Positions 44,625-54,863 of a stretch of 64,000 nucleotides of DNA are shown here, in pieces; position 1 is the stretch's first letter, and every line of letters begins with the position of its first letter. This stretch comes from Mesobacillus campisalis. GTDB lineage: Bacteria; Bacillota; Bacilli; Bacillales; Cytobacillaceae. The stretch is taken from NCBI RefSeq assembly GCF_000986785.1, contig NZ_LAYY01000002.1, forward strand, positions 124,001-188,000, given 5' to 3'. The notes under the pieces are model-generated. The model saw only the letters and a program-made list of their open reading frames with translations, was not told the DNA's origin and did not search any database. Made by a program: the position numbers and the translations under genes.

Positions 44625-45914
44625 CTATATGCTTTTACTTACTGGCTGTGCAGCCTCTGCTTCTTTCTTCCCGTCAGGCAAAATGAGGTTCAGGAGCACC
44701 CCAATCAATGCCGCAAGGGCCATTCCATGAATTTCGAACTGCTCGGATACCTTAATGAACGCACCCCCGATTCCGATGACTAGAATAACGGATGAAATCA
44801 CCAGGTTCCGGTTGTTTCCAAAATCGATATTGCTGTCGACCAGCATCCTTAATCCGGACGAAGCGATGATCCCGAAGAGGAGAATCGAGACGCCTCCCAT
44901 GACTGGCGTTGGGATGGAGCCGATCAAAGCCGTTACTTTCCCAATAAACCCAAACAGGGTGGCTGCGATGGCTGCACCGAGAAGAACATAGACACTGTAT
45001 ACTCTCGTGATGGCCAGGACCCCTATGTTTTCACCGTAAGTAGTCTTCGGTGGTCCTCCCATCAATCCCGAAATCATCGTGCCCAAGCCATCACCCATGA
45101 TGGAGCGGTGAAGCCCAGGCTCTTTTATATAGTCTCTGCCCACGACTTTTCCGAGGACAAGCTGGTGGCCGATATGTTCAGAAAGGGTGACCAATGCCAC
45201 TGGCACCATCAGCAGGACAAGATCCAGTGTCAGCTTTATATCATAGTGGACAAACGGGAAGATAAAGTCTGGCATCTCGAAAAATTTCGCTTCCCTTACT
45301 GGAGCCAAATCAACCAGTCCGACAGCCAGGGAATAAAGATAGCCTATGATGATCCCCAGCAGGATAGGCACCATCTTGAGCATGCCTTTTCCGTAGATGG
45401 AGAACACCACAGTCGCCGCCAGCGTTACAAGAGCGGCTGAGAAATGCAGCAAGCTGTATTCTCCTTCAGGATTATTCATCGCCATGCCGACGGCTGTTCC
45501 GGAAAGGGAAAGCCCGATGACAATGATGATTGGGCCTGTGACGATTGGCGGCAAAAGCTTTATGATCCACTGATAGCCAGCTCGTTTGATAATTAGCGCA
45601 ACTGTACCGTACACGAGTCCGGCAAGGAAGGTTCCGATCATGGCGGCCCCAGGACCGCCTCCTGCCTTTGCGGCAATAACCGGAGCGATAAAGGCGAACG
45701 AAGAACCAAGATAAGCAGGAACCTGCCACTTGGTGACGATCAGGAAAGCAATTGTGCCGAGCCCGCTGGAAATCAGGGCAATGGCCGGGCTTAAGCCGAC
45801 AAGGTAAGGAACAAGAATGGTTGCCCCAAACATGGCGAATAAGTGCTGTAAACTGAGAGTGATAAATTGCAATGGTGATGGAACATCTTTTACGTCTAAA
45901 ATTGGTCTGGACAT
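44625..45914 (-). CDS. pyrP: Uracil permease PyrP (UraA family)
   Basis: Uracil uptake transporter of the NCS2 family. 429 residues with about 14 hydrophobic segments, beginning MSRPILDVKDVPSPLQFI. It contains LSLQHLFAMFGATILVPYL in the first transmembrane part and SEHIGHQLVLGKV with the conserved Glu. SD AGGAGG lies upstream. It is flanked by two PyrR attenuators, so it is repressed by pyrimidines. Confidence 0.95.
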   Translation of the reverse strand: MSRPILDVKDVPSPLQFITLSLQHLFAMFGATILVPYLVGLSPAIALISSGLGTIAFLIVTKWQVPAYLGSSFAFIAPVIAAKAGGGPGAAMIGTFLAGLVYGTVALIIKRAGYQWIIKLLPPIVTGPIIIVIGLSLSGTAVGMAMNNPEGEYSLLHFSAALVTLAATVVFSIYGKGMLKMVPILLGIIIGYLYSLAVGLVDLAPVREAKFFEMPDFIFPFVHYDIKLTLDLVLLMVPVALVTLSEHIGHQLVLGKVVGRDYIKEPGLHRSIMGDGLGTMISGLMGGPPKTTYGENIGVLAITRVYSVYVLLGAAIAATLFGFIGKVTALIGSIPTPVMGGVSILLFGIIASSGLRMLVDSNIDFGNNRNLVISSVILVIGIGGAFIKVSEQFEIHGMALAALIGVLLNLILPDGKKEAEAAQPVSKSI

Positions 45915-45941
45915 TTTGCAGGTTCCTCCTAAGTTGTATAT

Positions 45942-46045
45942 AAAAAACCCTCATTGCGCAGGCGCAAAGAGGGCATGGATAACGACAGCAGGAAACCCCG
46001 CCATCCTCATTCCCCCTTTACAGCCTCTCAGGACTGTATTAAAAA
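45942..46045 (-). promoter_or_regulatory. PyrR attenuator between pyrR and pyrP
   Basis: PyrR-binding loop CAGTCCTGAGAGGCTG on the minus strand (about 46021-46036) and a terminator hairpin CCCTC/GAGGG with inner TTGCGC/GCGCAA arms (45948-45973) followed by a U-run (45942-45947). It lies directly before pyrP. Confidence 0.9.
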
Positions 46046-46088
46046 GGTGGATTAAAATATTAAGTATCTGAGACTAATGTTAGATAAC

Positions 46089-46265
46089 TGTCCAGCTCCA
46101 GCGCCTAGCCAGTTTTCATCTTTGAATTTGCTTCTCGAGTATCTTGCGAGAAGCGGAGCTTTGAGCAGCTCGAGTCATAAGCCACTCCAGAATTGAAGGC
46201 AAGGAACGCCTTCTATTCTGGAGCGTCTTATGCTGGTCGGGGCTGACCAAGGCGCTTCCGCTTTT

Positions 46266-46267
<2 letters not shown>
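46089..46267. repeat. REP/MITE-like palindromic element between pyrR and pyrP
   Basis: About 180 bp bounded by CCAGCGCCTAGCC (46099-46111) and GGCTGACCAAGGCGCTT (46241-46257), which form imperfect inverted ends. Inside is a long hairpin at 46176-46232: a 17-bp near-perfect outer stem (ATAAGCCACTCCAGAAT and its partner), an inner GAAGGC/GCCTTC pair and a second small hairpin (46131-46138 with 46147-46154). The ends AGCTCCAGCGCCTAG and GGCGCTTCCGCTTTTC look like a repeat I recall dispersed between genes in many Bacillus genomes. The right end overlaps the pyrR stop codon. It contains no ORF. Transcription of the pyr operon crosses it. Confidence 0.75.
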
Positions 46268-46811
<544 letters not shown>

Positions 46812-46825
46812 TCATGCTCCTTTAA

Positions 46826-46945
46826 CAATAAAACCCTCTCACCGTGTGGATGAGAGGGCAGAATAATCAGAGTGATTACAGCACCAGCTGCATGCAGCTG
46901 ACTGCTTATTCCGTTACCTTCCCAGCCTCACGGGACTGTTTTAAA
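46826..46945 (-). promoter_or_regulatory. PyrR attenuator in the pyrR leader
   Basis: The binding loop CAGTCCCGTGAGGCTGG lies at about 46922-46938 and the terminator TGAGAGGG/CCCTCTCA hairpin at 46834-46858, followed by TTTTATT (46827-46833). Between them is a perfect 16-bp palindrome CAGCTGCATGCAGCTG (46885-46900). Three such leaders at pyrR, pyrP and pyrB match the B. subtilis layout. Confidence 0.9.
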
Positions 46946-46991
46946 GGTCGTTCTTATACTATAGCCATCTTAAGCGACCGAGGCAGGTTTG

Positions 46992-47903
46992 TCAATCATT
47001 ATTTCTCAGGTCTTCAATCAGAGTCTCGAAATAAGCTGGAAGGGGTGCCTCAAACTCAAGATATTGGCCGGTCCGCGGATGCTCAAAGCCCAGGACTCCG
47101 GCATGGAGAGCCTGTCCGCCAAGGTCAAGCGTCTTTCTTGGTCCATACTTCGGATCTCCGGCAAGCGGGTAGCCGATATATTTCATGTGTACCCGGATTT
47201 GATGGGTTCTTCCGGTTTCAAGCTGGCATTCAACCAGTGTAAAATCCCTGAACCTTTCCAGGACGTTGAAATGGGTAACGGCATGCTTGCCATTATCCAC
47301 AACCGCCATGCTCTGGCGATCCTTTTGATCCCGGCCAAGCGGCGCATCGATGGTTCCATGGTCATGCGGAATGATACCATGAACAATGGCCTTGTATTTT
47401 CGTGTCACCGTTTTGGCCACCAGCTGGTTTACAAGGCTTTCGTGGGCAAGATCGTTCTTGGCCACCATCAATAAACCCGATGTATCCTTGTCGATGCGAT
47501 GGACGATGCCCGGCCGCAGCACTCCGTTAATCCCCGACAAATCCCTGCAATGGGCCATCAGTCCATTTACAAGTGTGCCAGTAAGATGTCCGGGTGCAGG
47601 GTGGACAACCATTCCCTTTGGCTTATTGACAACCAGCACATCAGAGTCTTCAAAATAGATATCCAATTCCATTTCCTCCGGAATGACATCCAGTGCTTCC
47701 GGCTCCGGAATTTTCACCTCGATTACATCATTCATGCTGCATTTATAATTGGATTTTACCGGCTTGCCATTTACCTGGACCAGCCCATCCTTAATCCATT
47801 GCTGTACCTGGCTTCTTGACCATTCCTCACTTAGCGTAGAGACTGCTTTATCAATTCTGGCTCCCGCCAGGTTCTCATCAACCGTTCGTTCCATTTTCTC
47901 CAT
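46992..47903 (-). CDS. ylyB: RluD-family 23S rRNA pseudouridine synthase (YlyB)
   Basis: 303 residues. An N-terminal S4 domain (about 15-75, [22 protein letters not shown]) and a pseudouridine synthase domain with catalytic Asp in [12 protein letters not shown] near residue 140 and [12 protein letters not shown]. Which uridines it modifies is not known from the sequence. Start: ATG 47903; ATG 47894 is an alternative and neither has a clean SD. It overlaps lspA by about 25 nt. Confidence 0.94.
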   Translation of the reverse strand: MEKMERTVDENLAGARIDKAVSTLSEEWSRSQVQQWIKDGLVQVNGKPVKSNYKCSMNDVIEVKIPEPEALDVIPEEMELDIYFEDSDVLVVNKPKGMVVHPAPGHLTGTLVNGLMAHCRDLSGINGVLRPGIVHRIDKDTSGLLMVAKNDLAHESLVNQLVAKTVTRKYKAIVHGIIPHDHGTIDAPLGRDQKDRQSMAVVDNGKHAVTHFNVLERFRDFTLVECQLETGRTHQIRVHMKYIGYPLAGDPKYGPRKTLDLGGQALHAGVLGFEHPRTGQYLEFEAPLPAYFETLIEDLRNND

Positions 47904-48366
47904 GAGCTTTTTTCTTCGCCTCTCTCTCTTCCTTCAGCATTTGCAGCATCAGCAACCCTACCCCGATTACCAGCGCAGAGTCTGCAATGTTGAAGATTGG
48001 AAAATCATAAGTAAAAATATAGGTATTTATAAAATCGACTACTTCTTTGCGGAAGATACGGTCAATAAAGTTGCCGATGGCCCCGCCGAGCATAAATGCA
48101 AGTGAGACGCCCAGAAGCATCTTCCCTTTCGCTTCCTTCTGGATGTAATAAACAAGGGCAATAATCACGATCGTGGTAATGATATAGAAAAACCACATCT
48201 GCCCCTGCAGGATCCCCCACGCTGCACCGCGATTTCGATGGGACGTGATGTACAGGAAGTTTTCGATAACCTGGATGCTTTCTCCAAGTTCCATGTTTTT
48301 GACAATCAGCCACTTCGTGAGCTGGTCAAGCACAATAACAATGAATGCGATTATGTAATAAAACAC
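47878..48366 (-). CDS. lspA: Lipoprotein signal peptidase (signal peptidase II)
   Basis: Membrane aspartic protease that cleaves prolipoproteins after lipid attachment. 162 residues from a GTG start ([18 protein letters not shown]). Four transmembrane helices; catalytic Asp pair in [11 protein letters not shown] and [16 protein letters not shown] lies 7 nt before GTG 48366. The C-terminus is charged ([15 protein letters not shown]). An upstream open extension of 17 codons lacks a signal. Confidence 0.96.
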   Translation of the reverse strand: MFYYIIAFIVIVLDQLTKWLIVKNMELGESIQVIENFLYITSHRNRGAAWGILQGQMWFFYIITTIVIIALVYYIQKEAKGKMLLGVSLAFMLGGAIGNFIDRIFRKEVVDFINTYIFTYDFPIFNIADSALVIGVGLLMLQMLKEEREAKKKAHGENGTNG

Positions 48367-48442
48367 AAAAGTAACCTCCAAGCACGCTCTCAATTCATTA
48401 CTTTTGCATTTTAGCATAATGCGCCCAAAAACTACAGTAAAT

Positions 48443-48727
48443 CTAAGAATAAAGCGGTTTGCGCAAATAGGCTTCCATCATTTTAATGTCTTCCCCTGTT
48501 CTCGCTGTAGGAACCATGCCAAGCAAGCCTGCCGGGAGCAGCTCGCCGGACATTTCGCATTTGCCGAAATCTCCTGCTTCGATTTTTGCAAGCGCATGCT
48601 CAACATCCTGCAGCTCCGCCTGGATATAGCAGATAATCGGGCTGTTCCCATCCGCCTTTAGCAAACAATCTAACAGTTCTTCCCTTGAACGACGGAGCTC
48701 TTCATAGATAAAATGATACCGCTTCAT
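48443..48727 (-). CDS. ylyA: YlyA-like DksA/TraR-family protein, short form
   Basis: 94 residues in the ylyA position between ileS and lspA. The segment [21 protein letters not shown] followed by PTART resembles the DksA/TraR C-terminal region. Only one cysteine of the four that bind zinc is present there. The N-terminal coiled coil is short ([13 protein letters not shown] to [18 protein letters not shown]). I recall B. subtilis YlyA as longer and RNA-polymerase-binding. SD GGAGGCAG precedes ATG. A role in transcription is inferred from family and context only. Confidence 0.75.
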   Translation of the reverse strand: MKRYHFIYEELRRSREELLDCLLKADGNSPIICYIQAELQDVEHALAKIEAGDFGKCEMSGELLPAGLLGMVPTARTGEDIKMMEAYLRKPLYS

Positions 48728-48860
48728 ATATCACTGCCTCCGTTTCTGTTTAGTCGTATTATTGCCTGTTAAATTTCATTGACTCAGTTAAACTTTTGAC
48801 AGGCAGTACAGGATTTGTCGGAGCAGGAAATATTTATATAAGCAGGTCTCGGAAGATCAG

Positions 48861-48893
48861 AAAAAATCCCCGGCAATTGCCTGCCGGGGATTT
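48861..48893 (-). terminator. ileS terminator
   Basis: Twelve-bp stem AAATCCCCGGCA/TGCCGGGGATTT (arms 48882-48893 and 48864-48875), 6-nt loop, then a U-run. It starts 6 bp past the ileS stop. Confidence 0.93.
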
Positions 48894-48898
48894 CATTC

Positions 48899-51664
48899 TC
48901 ACTGTTCGTAATTTTCTTTTACCACAGAAGCACATCTTGGGCAAAGTGTAGGGTACTCCTCGACTTTTCCAACTTCAGGAGTGACAACCCAGCAGCGCTC
49001 ACATGTTTCACCTTCTGCCTTGGTAACCACAATCGCGGCCTGATCAAGCTTAAGTGCATGTGCAGGAGCTTCATCATAGGAGCCTGCCACTTCAAAGCCT
49101 GAAACAATGAAAAGCTGGCCGAGATTTTCTTCAATTGAATCCAGCAGTTCCTTTGTCTTGCTGTTTACATACAGGGAGACCTTGGCTGTCAGTGATTTTC
49201 CAATCACCTTTTCATTCCTTGCTTCCTCCAGCGCCTTAAGGACTTCATCGCGAACCTTCAGGAATGCATTCCATTTGGACTCAAGTTGATCAGCCTGCGG
49301 AATTTCCCTCGCTTCAGGCAAATCGGTCAACTGGACGCTTTCTTCGCTGACAGACGGGATAAATGACCAAACCTCATCTGCTGTATGCGGGAGGATTGGA
49401 GCAACCAATTTCACCAGCGATTGCAAGCTCTCATAAAGGACCGTCTGAATGGCACGGCGGTCTGCATTTCCAGCAGCTTCGATATAGAGAATATCCTTGG
49501 CAAAATCAAGGTAGAAAGCACTTAAATCAAGCGTACAGAAATTGTTAACCGCATGGTAGACACCAGCAAACTCATAATTCTCATACGATTTGTTCACATG
49601 CTTGATCAGTTTGTTCAGTTTTACAAGCATGAACTGGTCCACTTCACGCAGATCCTCAAATGCCACTGCATCTCTCTTAGGATTGAAATCATCCAGGTTT
49701 CCAAGCAAGAAACGGAAAGTATTGCGGATTTTACGGTATACTTCTGCGACCTGCTTCAGGATTGGGTCGGAAACACGCACATCCGCCTGGTAATCGACAG
49801 ATGCTACCCAAAGGCGAAGAATATCAGCTCCCAGCTGGTTCATGACCTTGGCTGGAACCACCACATTTCCAAGAGATTTACTCATTTTCCGTCCTTCGCC
49901 ATCAAGGACAAACCCATGGCTCAGTATGCCATTATATGGCGCTTTGCCTGTTACGGCAACAGCAGTGGACAACGAAGAGTTGAACCAGCCACGGTATTGG
50001 TCTGAACCTTCAAGATAAAGGTCTGCCGGGCGCTGCAAATCATCTCTTTCAAGCAGTACAGCCTGGTGGGAAGATCCGGAATCAAACCAGACATCCATAA
50101 TATCCGTTTCCTTCGTAAACTGCCCATTCGGGCTCCCCGGATGCGTGAACCCTTCAGGAAGAAGGTCTTTTGCATCCCGCTCAAACCAGATATTGGAACC
50201 ATGCTCCCTGAACAATCCGGAGACGTGGTCAATGGTTTCATCCGTGATGATGGCTTCTCCATTCTCCGCATAGAAAACAGGGATTGGCACTCCCCATGCG
50301 CGCTGCCTGGAGATACACCAGTCGCCGCGATCACGGACCATATTATAAAGCCGTGTTTCTCCCCATGCAGGCACAAACCTGGTATCATTGATTGCCTGCA
50401 GCAAATCGCTCCGGAAATCCTTAATCGAGGCAAACCATTGTGCTGTCGCTCTGAAAATAACCGGCTTTTTCGTTCTCCAGTCATGCGGATAGGAGTGGGT
50501 GATGAAGGAAAGCTTCAATAAAGCGCCTTCCTCCTGAAGCTTTTCAGTGATTGGCTTATTGGCTTCATCATAAAACAGCCCTTCAAAGCCTTCTGCTTCA
50601 GCTGTCATATTCCCCTTGTCATCGACAGGGGACAATACTTCCAAACCGTATTTCTGGCCAACGATGAAGTCGTCTTCCCCGTGGCCCGGAGCTGTATGGA
50701 CACAGCCAGTACCGGCATCGGTGGTAACGTGCTCTCCCAGCATGACAAGGGAATCACGGCCGTATAGCGGATGCTCGGCAATAACCTTCTCGAGATCCTT
50801 CCCTTGGACCTTTTGCAAGACGGAAGGATTTTCCCAGCCAATTTCATTTGCGACGGATTCAAGCAAGGCCTCGGCAACCAGGAACTTCCGGCCATTGGCG
50901 GCAACCACGACATAAGTGAGTTCAGGATGGACGGAGATCCCCAGATTTGCGGGAATGGTCCACGGTGTTGTTGTCCAGATGACAATTTCCACATCCTCAG
51001 CCAGGACACTATTTCCGTTCTTCACTTTAAAGCCGACATAGATTGACGGAGAGCGCTTATCTTTATATTCAATTTCCGCTTCAGCCAAGGCAGATTCACT
51101 GGAAGGGGACCAGTAAACAGGCTTTAAACCTTTATAGATATACCCTTTTTTCGCCATTTCCCCGAATACTTTAATCTGCTGGGCTTCGTAGGCTGGTTTC
51201 AGGGTAATATAAGGATTTTCCCAATCACCCCGGACACCAAGACGCTTAAATTGGGAGCGCTGGCTGTCGATTTGTTCATAAGCATACTCTTCACAGAGCT
51301 TACGGAACTCGGCAACGGTCATTTCTTTCCTTTTGACCCCTTTATTCGTCAATGCCTGTTCAATTGGCAATCCATGCGTATCCCAACCCGGCACGTAGGG
51401 AGAGGAATAGCCGCTCATGGACTTATAGCGGACAATCATGTCTTTAAGGATTTTATTCAGGGCATGCCCAATATGGATATCCCCATTCGCATATGGAGGG
51501 CCGTCATGCAGAATGAAGAAAGGACGCCCTTCCGTCCGCTTCTGGACCTTCTCATAGATATTCAACTCTTCCCATTTTCCCTGAATTTCAGGCTCTCGCT
51601 TTGGCAGATTTCCGCGCATTGGAAATTCTGTTTTCGGCATTAACAAAGTATCTTTGAAATCCAT
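48899..51664 (-). CDS. ileS: Isoleucyl-tRNA synthetase
   Basis: Class I tRNA synthetase with editing domain. 921 residues. HIGH signature in [11 protein letters not shown] near residue 64, an inserted CP1 editing domain, KMSKSLGN near residue 595, and a C-terminal zinc motif with CERCW and CPRC. This is the bacterial-type enzyme without the long C-terminal extension of the eukaryote-like, mupirocin-resistant type. It is controlled by the T-box leader directly upstream and ends at a strong terminator. Confidence 0.97.
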   Translation of the reverse strand: MDFKDTLLMPKTEFPMRGNLPKREPEIQGKWEELNIYEKVQKRTEGRPFFILHDGPPYANGDIHIGHALNKILKDMIVRYKSMSGYSSPYVPGWDTHGLPIEQALTNKGVKRKEMTVAEFRKLCEEYAYEQIDSQRSQFKRLGVRGDWENPYITLKPAYEAQQIKVFGEMAKKGYIYKGLKPVYWSPSSESALAEAEIEYKDKRSPSIYVGFKVKNGNSVLAEDVEIVIWTTTPWTIPANLGISVHPELTYVVVAANGRKFLVAEALLESVANEIGWENPSVLQKVQGKDLEKVIAEHPLYGRDSLVMLGEHVTTDAGTGCVHTAPGHGEDDFIVGQKYGLEVLSPVDDKGNMTAEAEGFEGLFYDEANKPITEKLQEEGALLKLSFITHSYPHDWRTKKPVIFRATAQWFASIKDFRSDLLQAINDTRFVPAWGETRLYNMVRDRGDWCISRQRAWGVPIPVFYAENGEAIITDETIDHVSGLFREHGSNIWFERDAKDLLPEGFTHPGSPNGQFTKETDIMDVWFDSGSSHQAVLLERDDLQRPADLYLEGSDQYRGWFNSSLSTAVAVTGKAPYNGILSHGFVLDGEGRKMSKSLGNVVVPAKVMNQLGADILRLWVASVDYQADVRVSDPILKQVAEVYRKIRNTFRFLLGNLDDFNPKRDAVAFEDLREVDQFMLVKLNKLIKHVNKSYENYEFAGVYHAVNNFCTLDLSAFYLDFAKDILYIEAAGNADRRAIQTVLYESLQSLVKLVAPILPHTADEVWSFIPSVSEESVQLTDLPEAREIPQADQLESKWNAFLKVRDEVLKALEEARNEKVIGKSLTAKVSLYVNSKTKELLDSIEENLGQLFIVSGFEVAGSYDEAPAHALKLDQAAIVVTKAEGETCERCWVVTPEVGKVEEYPTLCPRCASVVKENYEQ

Positions 51665-51705
51665 TTTCTTTCCTCCTGCTCAGTGCATAATATAAACAGC
51701 GAAAT

Positions 51706-51960
51706 AAAAAAAACCCCTCATCCCCAAAGGGACGAGAAGGTTTTCCCGCGGTACCACCCTAATCAGACCTCATATCCGGAAGTCCACTTTAGCATCCTTA
51801 ACGTGAATGAGCCGCCTGTGCTTAATGATTCCAAAGGAACTTTCAGCTCGGAACTAGAGGGTGATGTTCCGATTCTCCGCTTATCGCAGGCTTCCACCAT
51901 CCCCGCTTCGCTATCTATAAGCATATGGAAAATCGTACTGTCCCTGTCACTGTTTCATCA
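51706..51960 (-). promoter_or_regulatory. Isoleucine T-box riboswitch
   Basis: Leader of ileS. The T-box motif AGGGTGGTACCGCGGG lies at 51746-51761 on the minus strand, followed by a terminator CTCGTCCC/GGGATGAG (arms 51729-51736 and 51717-51724) and a U-run (51706-51713). Stem I contains GGAACATCACC, and the ATC at 51863-51865 reads as the likely isoleucine specifier. Uncharged tRNA-Ile would pair here and allow read-through. Confidence 0.95.
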
Positions 51961-51976
51961 TAATATACTTTAAAGA

Positions 51977-52006
51977 ATTATATGCTAATTGGCGGCTCAG
52001 CGTCAA
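51977..52006 (-). promoter_or_regulatory. Promoter of the ileS T-box transcript
   Basis: -35 TTGACG (52001-52006), 18-bp spacer, -10 TATAAT (51977-51982). The -35 overlaps the divIVA stop codon. No terminator was found after divIVA, so ileS could also receive upstream transcripts. Confidence 0.8.
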
Positions 52007-52524
52007 GCCAGTGAGTCTTCTTCTTCTCTTGCAGCCGACTTAAGCTCGGTGGAATCCAGCTCATATTGGAGCAGGTGATCCCAATCATCATTATTCAGCA
52101 TGTCAAGCTGGGCTTCGATCAGCATCTTGAATCGCGTCCTGAAGACCTTTGACTGCTTTTTCAGATCCTCAATTTCAAGCGCGATTTTGCGCGCTTTGGA
52201 TAAAGCTTCGTTGATGATCCGGTCAGAGTTCTTCTCCGCTTCCTTAATGATCAGCTTTGCTTCCTTCTGCGCATTTCGTTTTACCTCTTCACCGGCTTCC
52301 TGTGCGATGACGATCGATTTGTTCAATGTTTCCTCAATGGTGGTAAAGTGGCCCAGACGAGAGTTGAGGTCATTGAGACGCTCCTCAAGCTCCTTCTTTT
52401 CACGGATTATCATTTCATAATCCTTAATCACCTGGTCAAGGAACTCGTTTACTTCGTCTTCATCATAACCACGAAATCCTTTGCTGAATTCCTTGTTGTG
52501 TATATCTAACGGCGTTAATGGCAT
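52003..52524 (-). CDS. divIVA: DivIVA, curvature-sensing polar scaffold
   Basis: Coiled-coil protein that marks division sites and poles and positions MinCDJ and sporulation partners. 173 residues. The lipid-binding N-terminus is MPLTPLDIHNKEFSKGFRGYDEDEVNEFLDQVI-like; a long coiled coil follows (about 30-150) and the tail is acidic. SD AGGAGGTGG precedes ATG 52524. Its 3' end carries the ileS promoter. Confidence 0.97.
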   Translation of the reverse strand: MPLTPLDIHNKEFSKGFRGYDEDEVNEFLDQVIKDYEMIIREKKELEERLNDLNSRLGHFTTIEETLNKSIVIAQEAGEEVKRNAQKEAKLIIKEAEKNSDRIINEALSKARKIALEIEDLKKQSKVFRTRFKMLIEAQLDMLNNDDWDHLLQYELDSTELKSAAREEEDSLA

Positions 52525-52551
52525 GACGCCACCTCCTATTAAGAATTGACG

Positions 52552-52579
52552 ATTATGTACAAGGTGATAATTTCGACAA
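52552..52579 (-). promoter_or_regulatory. Putative sigma-A promoter of divIVA
   Basis: -35 TTGTCG (52574-52579), 16-bp spacer, -10 CATAAT (52552-52557), about 30 bp upstream of the divIVA start. Consensus match only. Confidence 0.5.
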
Positions 52580-52614
52580 TAAAACCAAATTTCCTGCTAT
52601 TTTCTACTATATCT

Positions 52615-53388
52615 TTATTTTTGTCGCCCGGCAATAATCCGCCATTTATCTTTTTTTGTTTTTCCTTCAACTGTGACAATTTTCGCCCGTCCGAGACCCC
52701 TTACAGACAAAACATCCCCCTCTCCGCATTCGAAAGACGGGTTATCAATCGTTGTCCAATTTACTTTGCTATGGCCCTGCTGGACATAGAGCTGGGATTT
52801 TTGCCGGGAAATATTGTACAGTGCGGACATTAGGGTATCAAGCCTGAGTGAAGAGGCCGTAACTGCTATCTCCCGCCAATTTTCCTCAGGCTGAATGGCC
52901 TCCTCCAGCTTCAATTCCTTCAGTGAGATGCCGGCACGGCCAACGCTGTCGAGCTGGAGGCGGACATAATCCGATACTTCAGCGGCAGCAAAAAACTGTA
53001 CCTGATCTCCTTTTAGGAGGATATCCCCAAACTTCCCTCTCTTCAGTCCCAGTGACATCAGGCTCCCAAGAACTTGCCGATGCTCGATGGATAGGAACTT
53101 CTTCGCATATTCCAGCTCAAATAATGCAATTTGAAAATCATCATCCCCTGCCTGGTAATATTCCGGAAAGATGAGCGCTCTCTGCCGCTCGGCTCCATCA
53201 TTCCCCCCAAACAAGGCCATTTTTATTTCAGACTGGGTCCCGATGATTGTTTTGACAATTTGCTGTTCGCGCGGGTCGAGAAAATCCGTCAGCTTTGGGG
53301 CATAGGTTTGTTCAACATAGTCCTTCCAGCCAAGGGCCTGGTCAATAAATTCCCGTTCCTCGGGCCGAAAATGCTGATAAATGTTCAT
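52615..53388 (-). CDS. ylmH: YlmH, S4-domain RNA-binding protein of the RQC pathway
   Basis: 257 residues from MNIYQHFRPEEREFIDQALG, equal to B. subtilis YlmH. A C-terminal S4 domain (about 180-250) contains LRLDTLMSALYNISRQKSQL. YlmH homologues bind stalled 50S subunits and act with RqcH in the alanine-tailing or rescue pathway; rqcH is elsewhere in this window. The frame is open nine codons upstream of ATG 53388. Confidence 0.92.
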   Translation of the reverse strand: MNIYQHFRPEEREFIDQALGWKDYVEQTYAPKLTDFLDPREQQIVKTIIGTQSEIKMALFGGNDGAERQRALIFPEYYQAGDDDFQIALFELEYAKKFLSIEHRQVLGSLMSLGLKRGKFGDILLKGDQVQFFAAAEVSDYVRLQLDSVGRAGISLKELKLEEAIQPEENWREIAVTASSLRLDTLMSALYNISRQKSQLYVQQGHSKVNWTTIDNPSFECGEGDVLSVRGLGRAKIVTVEGKTKKDKWRIIAGRQK

Positions 53389-53454
53389 TTTCCAAACTCC
53401 TTTATTCGTCCTCATACAAAAAGGGTCTACTCAGAGACCCTTGTGAACATAAAA

Positions 53455-53715
53455 TTAGAACCAGGCAAACAGCTGGGCAAGACCCATGCCCGCAAATCGC
53501 AGCACCATGAAGGCAACGATTGGGGAAATATCAATCATGCCAAGCGGAGGTATGATTTTACGGAATGGTTCAAGATACGGTTCGCAGATTCTGCCAAGGA
53601 ACTGCCCAATGGCCGTCCCGCGTGCGTTCGGGAACCAGGACATAAAAATATAGATGATTAATGCCCATTGATAAAGCGAAATTAATGTTAGTAAAATTTC
53701 AAGCAAAAAATTCAT
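53455..53715 (-). CDS. ylmG: YlmG, YggT-family membrane protein
   Basis: 86 residues with two transmembrane helices (about 5-25 and 60-80) around [18 protein letters not shown], typical of the YggT family. It lies between sepF and ylmH, a conserved position in division clusters. Its role in the division site is inferred from context. Confidence 0.93.
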   Translation of the reverse strand: MNFLLEILLTLISLYQWALIIYIFMSWFPNARGTAIGQFLGRICEPYLEPFRKIIPPLGMIDISPIVAFMVLRFAGMGLAQLFAWF

Positions 53716-53721
53716 TAAACC

Positions 53722-54168
53722 CTACCACCTCGACTCCTGAAAATCTCTTTCCTGCATCAATTCGGAAATATTCCCTGATACTTCAACATTATCAGGGGTA
53801 CATAAGATAATATTCATGCCAATTTTTTGGATGTCGCCCGAGATGGCGTAGACGGTCCCGCTCAGGAAATCCACGATTCTCTTCGCCTGGTCCGCCTCGA
53901 TCCGCTGAAGATTGACAACAACTGCACGCCGGTTTTTCAAGTGATCCGCGATATCCTGTGCTTCGGCATAAACCCGCGGTTCCATAAGGATGACTTTCGA
54001 TGTTTTTTGGACACTTTGAAGGCTGACAACATTTTGTTTCTGGCTTTGCTGAACGGGCTGCCTTGATTGTTTGGACTGCTCCGGTTCTTCTTCGATACGG
54101 GATTCTTCTTCATACTCATATTCTTCATCTAATGCGAAAAATGTCTTAAGTTTTGATTTCAGGCTCAT
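53722..54168 (-). CDS. sepF: SepF, FtsZ-ring membrane anchor
   Basis: 148 residues. N-terminal amphipathic membrane-binding helix ([13 protein letters not shown]), an acidic and Gln-rich linker, and a C-terminal domain (about 60-145; [39 protein letters not shown]) that dimerises into rings and bundles FtsZ. It overlaps ylmE by 4 nt. Confidence 0.96.
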   Translation of the reverse strand: MSLKSKLKTFFALDEEYEYEEESRIEEEPEQSKQSRQPVQQSQKQNVVSLQSVQKTSKVILMEPRVYAEAQDIADHLKNRRAVVVNLQRIEADQAKRIVDFLSGTVYAISGDIQKIGMNIILCTPDNVEVSGNISELMQERDFQESRW

Positions 54169-54857
54169 TTGTCCTGCACCTCCAATTCGTGGCCAACCAG
54201 TGCGGTTCCAATCCGCACCATCGTAGCCCCTTCTTCAACCGCAATCCTGTAGTCATTGGACATTCCCATTGAAAGCTCGCTGCATGGAGCAGAGTCAAGC
54301 TTTAATTCCTGAACAGCAAGTTGGAGCTTTTTCAATTCACGAAAGCAGTTTCTTAGAAGTTCTTCATCTTCCGTATAAGGGGCCATGGTCATCAAACCAT
54401 CTACCAGGATGTTGGAGTACTGCTGGAGTTCCCGGACAAAGTCGAGAAGCCCTCCTGGCTGAAGCCCATGCTTGGATTCTTCACCTGATACATTTACCTG
54501 TATGAAGCAGTTGACTTTGCCGCTGGCACGCTTGTCCACTTCCTTGGCCAAAGAGAGCCTGTCCAGTGAGTGGAGATAGCTGATTTTATCAATTACATTT
54601 TTCACTTTGCGTGTCTGCAAAGTGCCTATGTAGTGCCAAACTGGCTTGTCCCCCAAATGCTCCCATTTTTGGGCCAGTCCGTCATCCCGGTTTTCGCCAA
54701 GATGGACGATACCCGCCTCCAAAGCTTCACGGGCTCGATCTATACTCACATATTTAGTGACGGCAATGATTTTCACTTCTTCCGGATTCCTGCCTGACGC
54801 TTCGCAAGCTTCGTCTATTACCTTCTTGACCGAATCCAGGTTATCTATAACTCGCAT
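54165..54857 (-). CDS. ylmE: YlmE, PLP homeostasis protein (YggS/PLPBP)
   Basis: 230 residues, alanine-racemase-like TIM barrel without catalytic activity expected. The PLP-lysine lies in IIAVTKYV near residue 31, followed by [23 protein letters not shown], and the C-terminal phosphate motif [15 protein letters not shown]. It keeps vitamin B6 levels balanced. It overlaps sepF and follows ylmD closely. Confidence 0.95.
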   Translation of the reverse strand: MRVIDNLDSVKKVIDEACEASGRNPEEVKIIAVTKYVSIDRAREALEAGIVHLGENRDDGLAQKWEHLGDKPVWHYIGTLQTRKVKNVIDKISYLHSLDRLSLAKEVDKRASGKVNCFIQVNVSGEESKHGLQPGGLLDFVRELQQYSNILVDGLMTMAPYTEDEELLRNCFRELKKLQLAVQELKLDSAPCSELSMGMSNDYRIAVEEGATMVRIGTALVGHELEVQDK

Positions 54858-54863
54858 CTACGG

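Noticed and set aside
46946-46991. Sigma-A promoter for the pyr operon using TTGACA over the ylyB stop codon
   Set aside because: The nearest good -10 (TATAGT) is 26 bp away, outside the normal spacing, so I do not call it.
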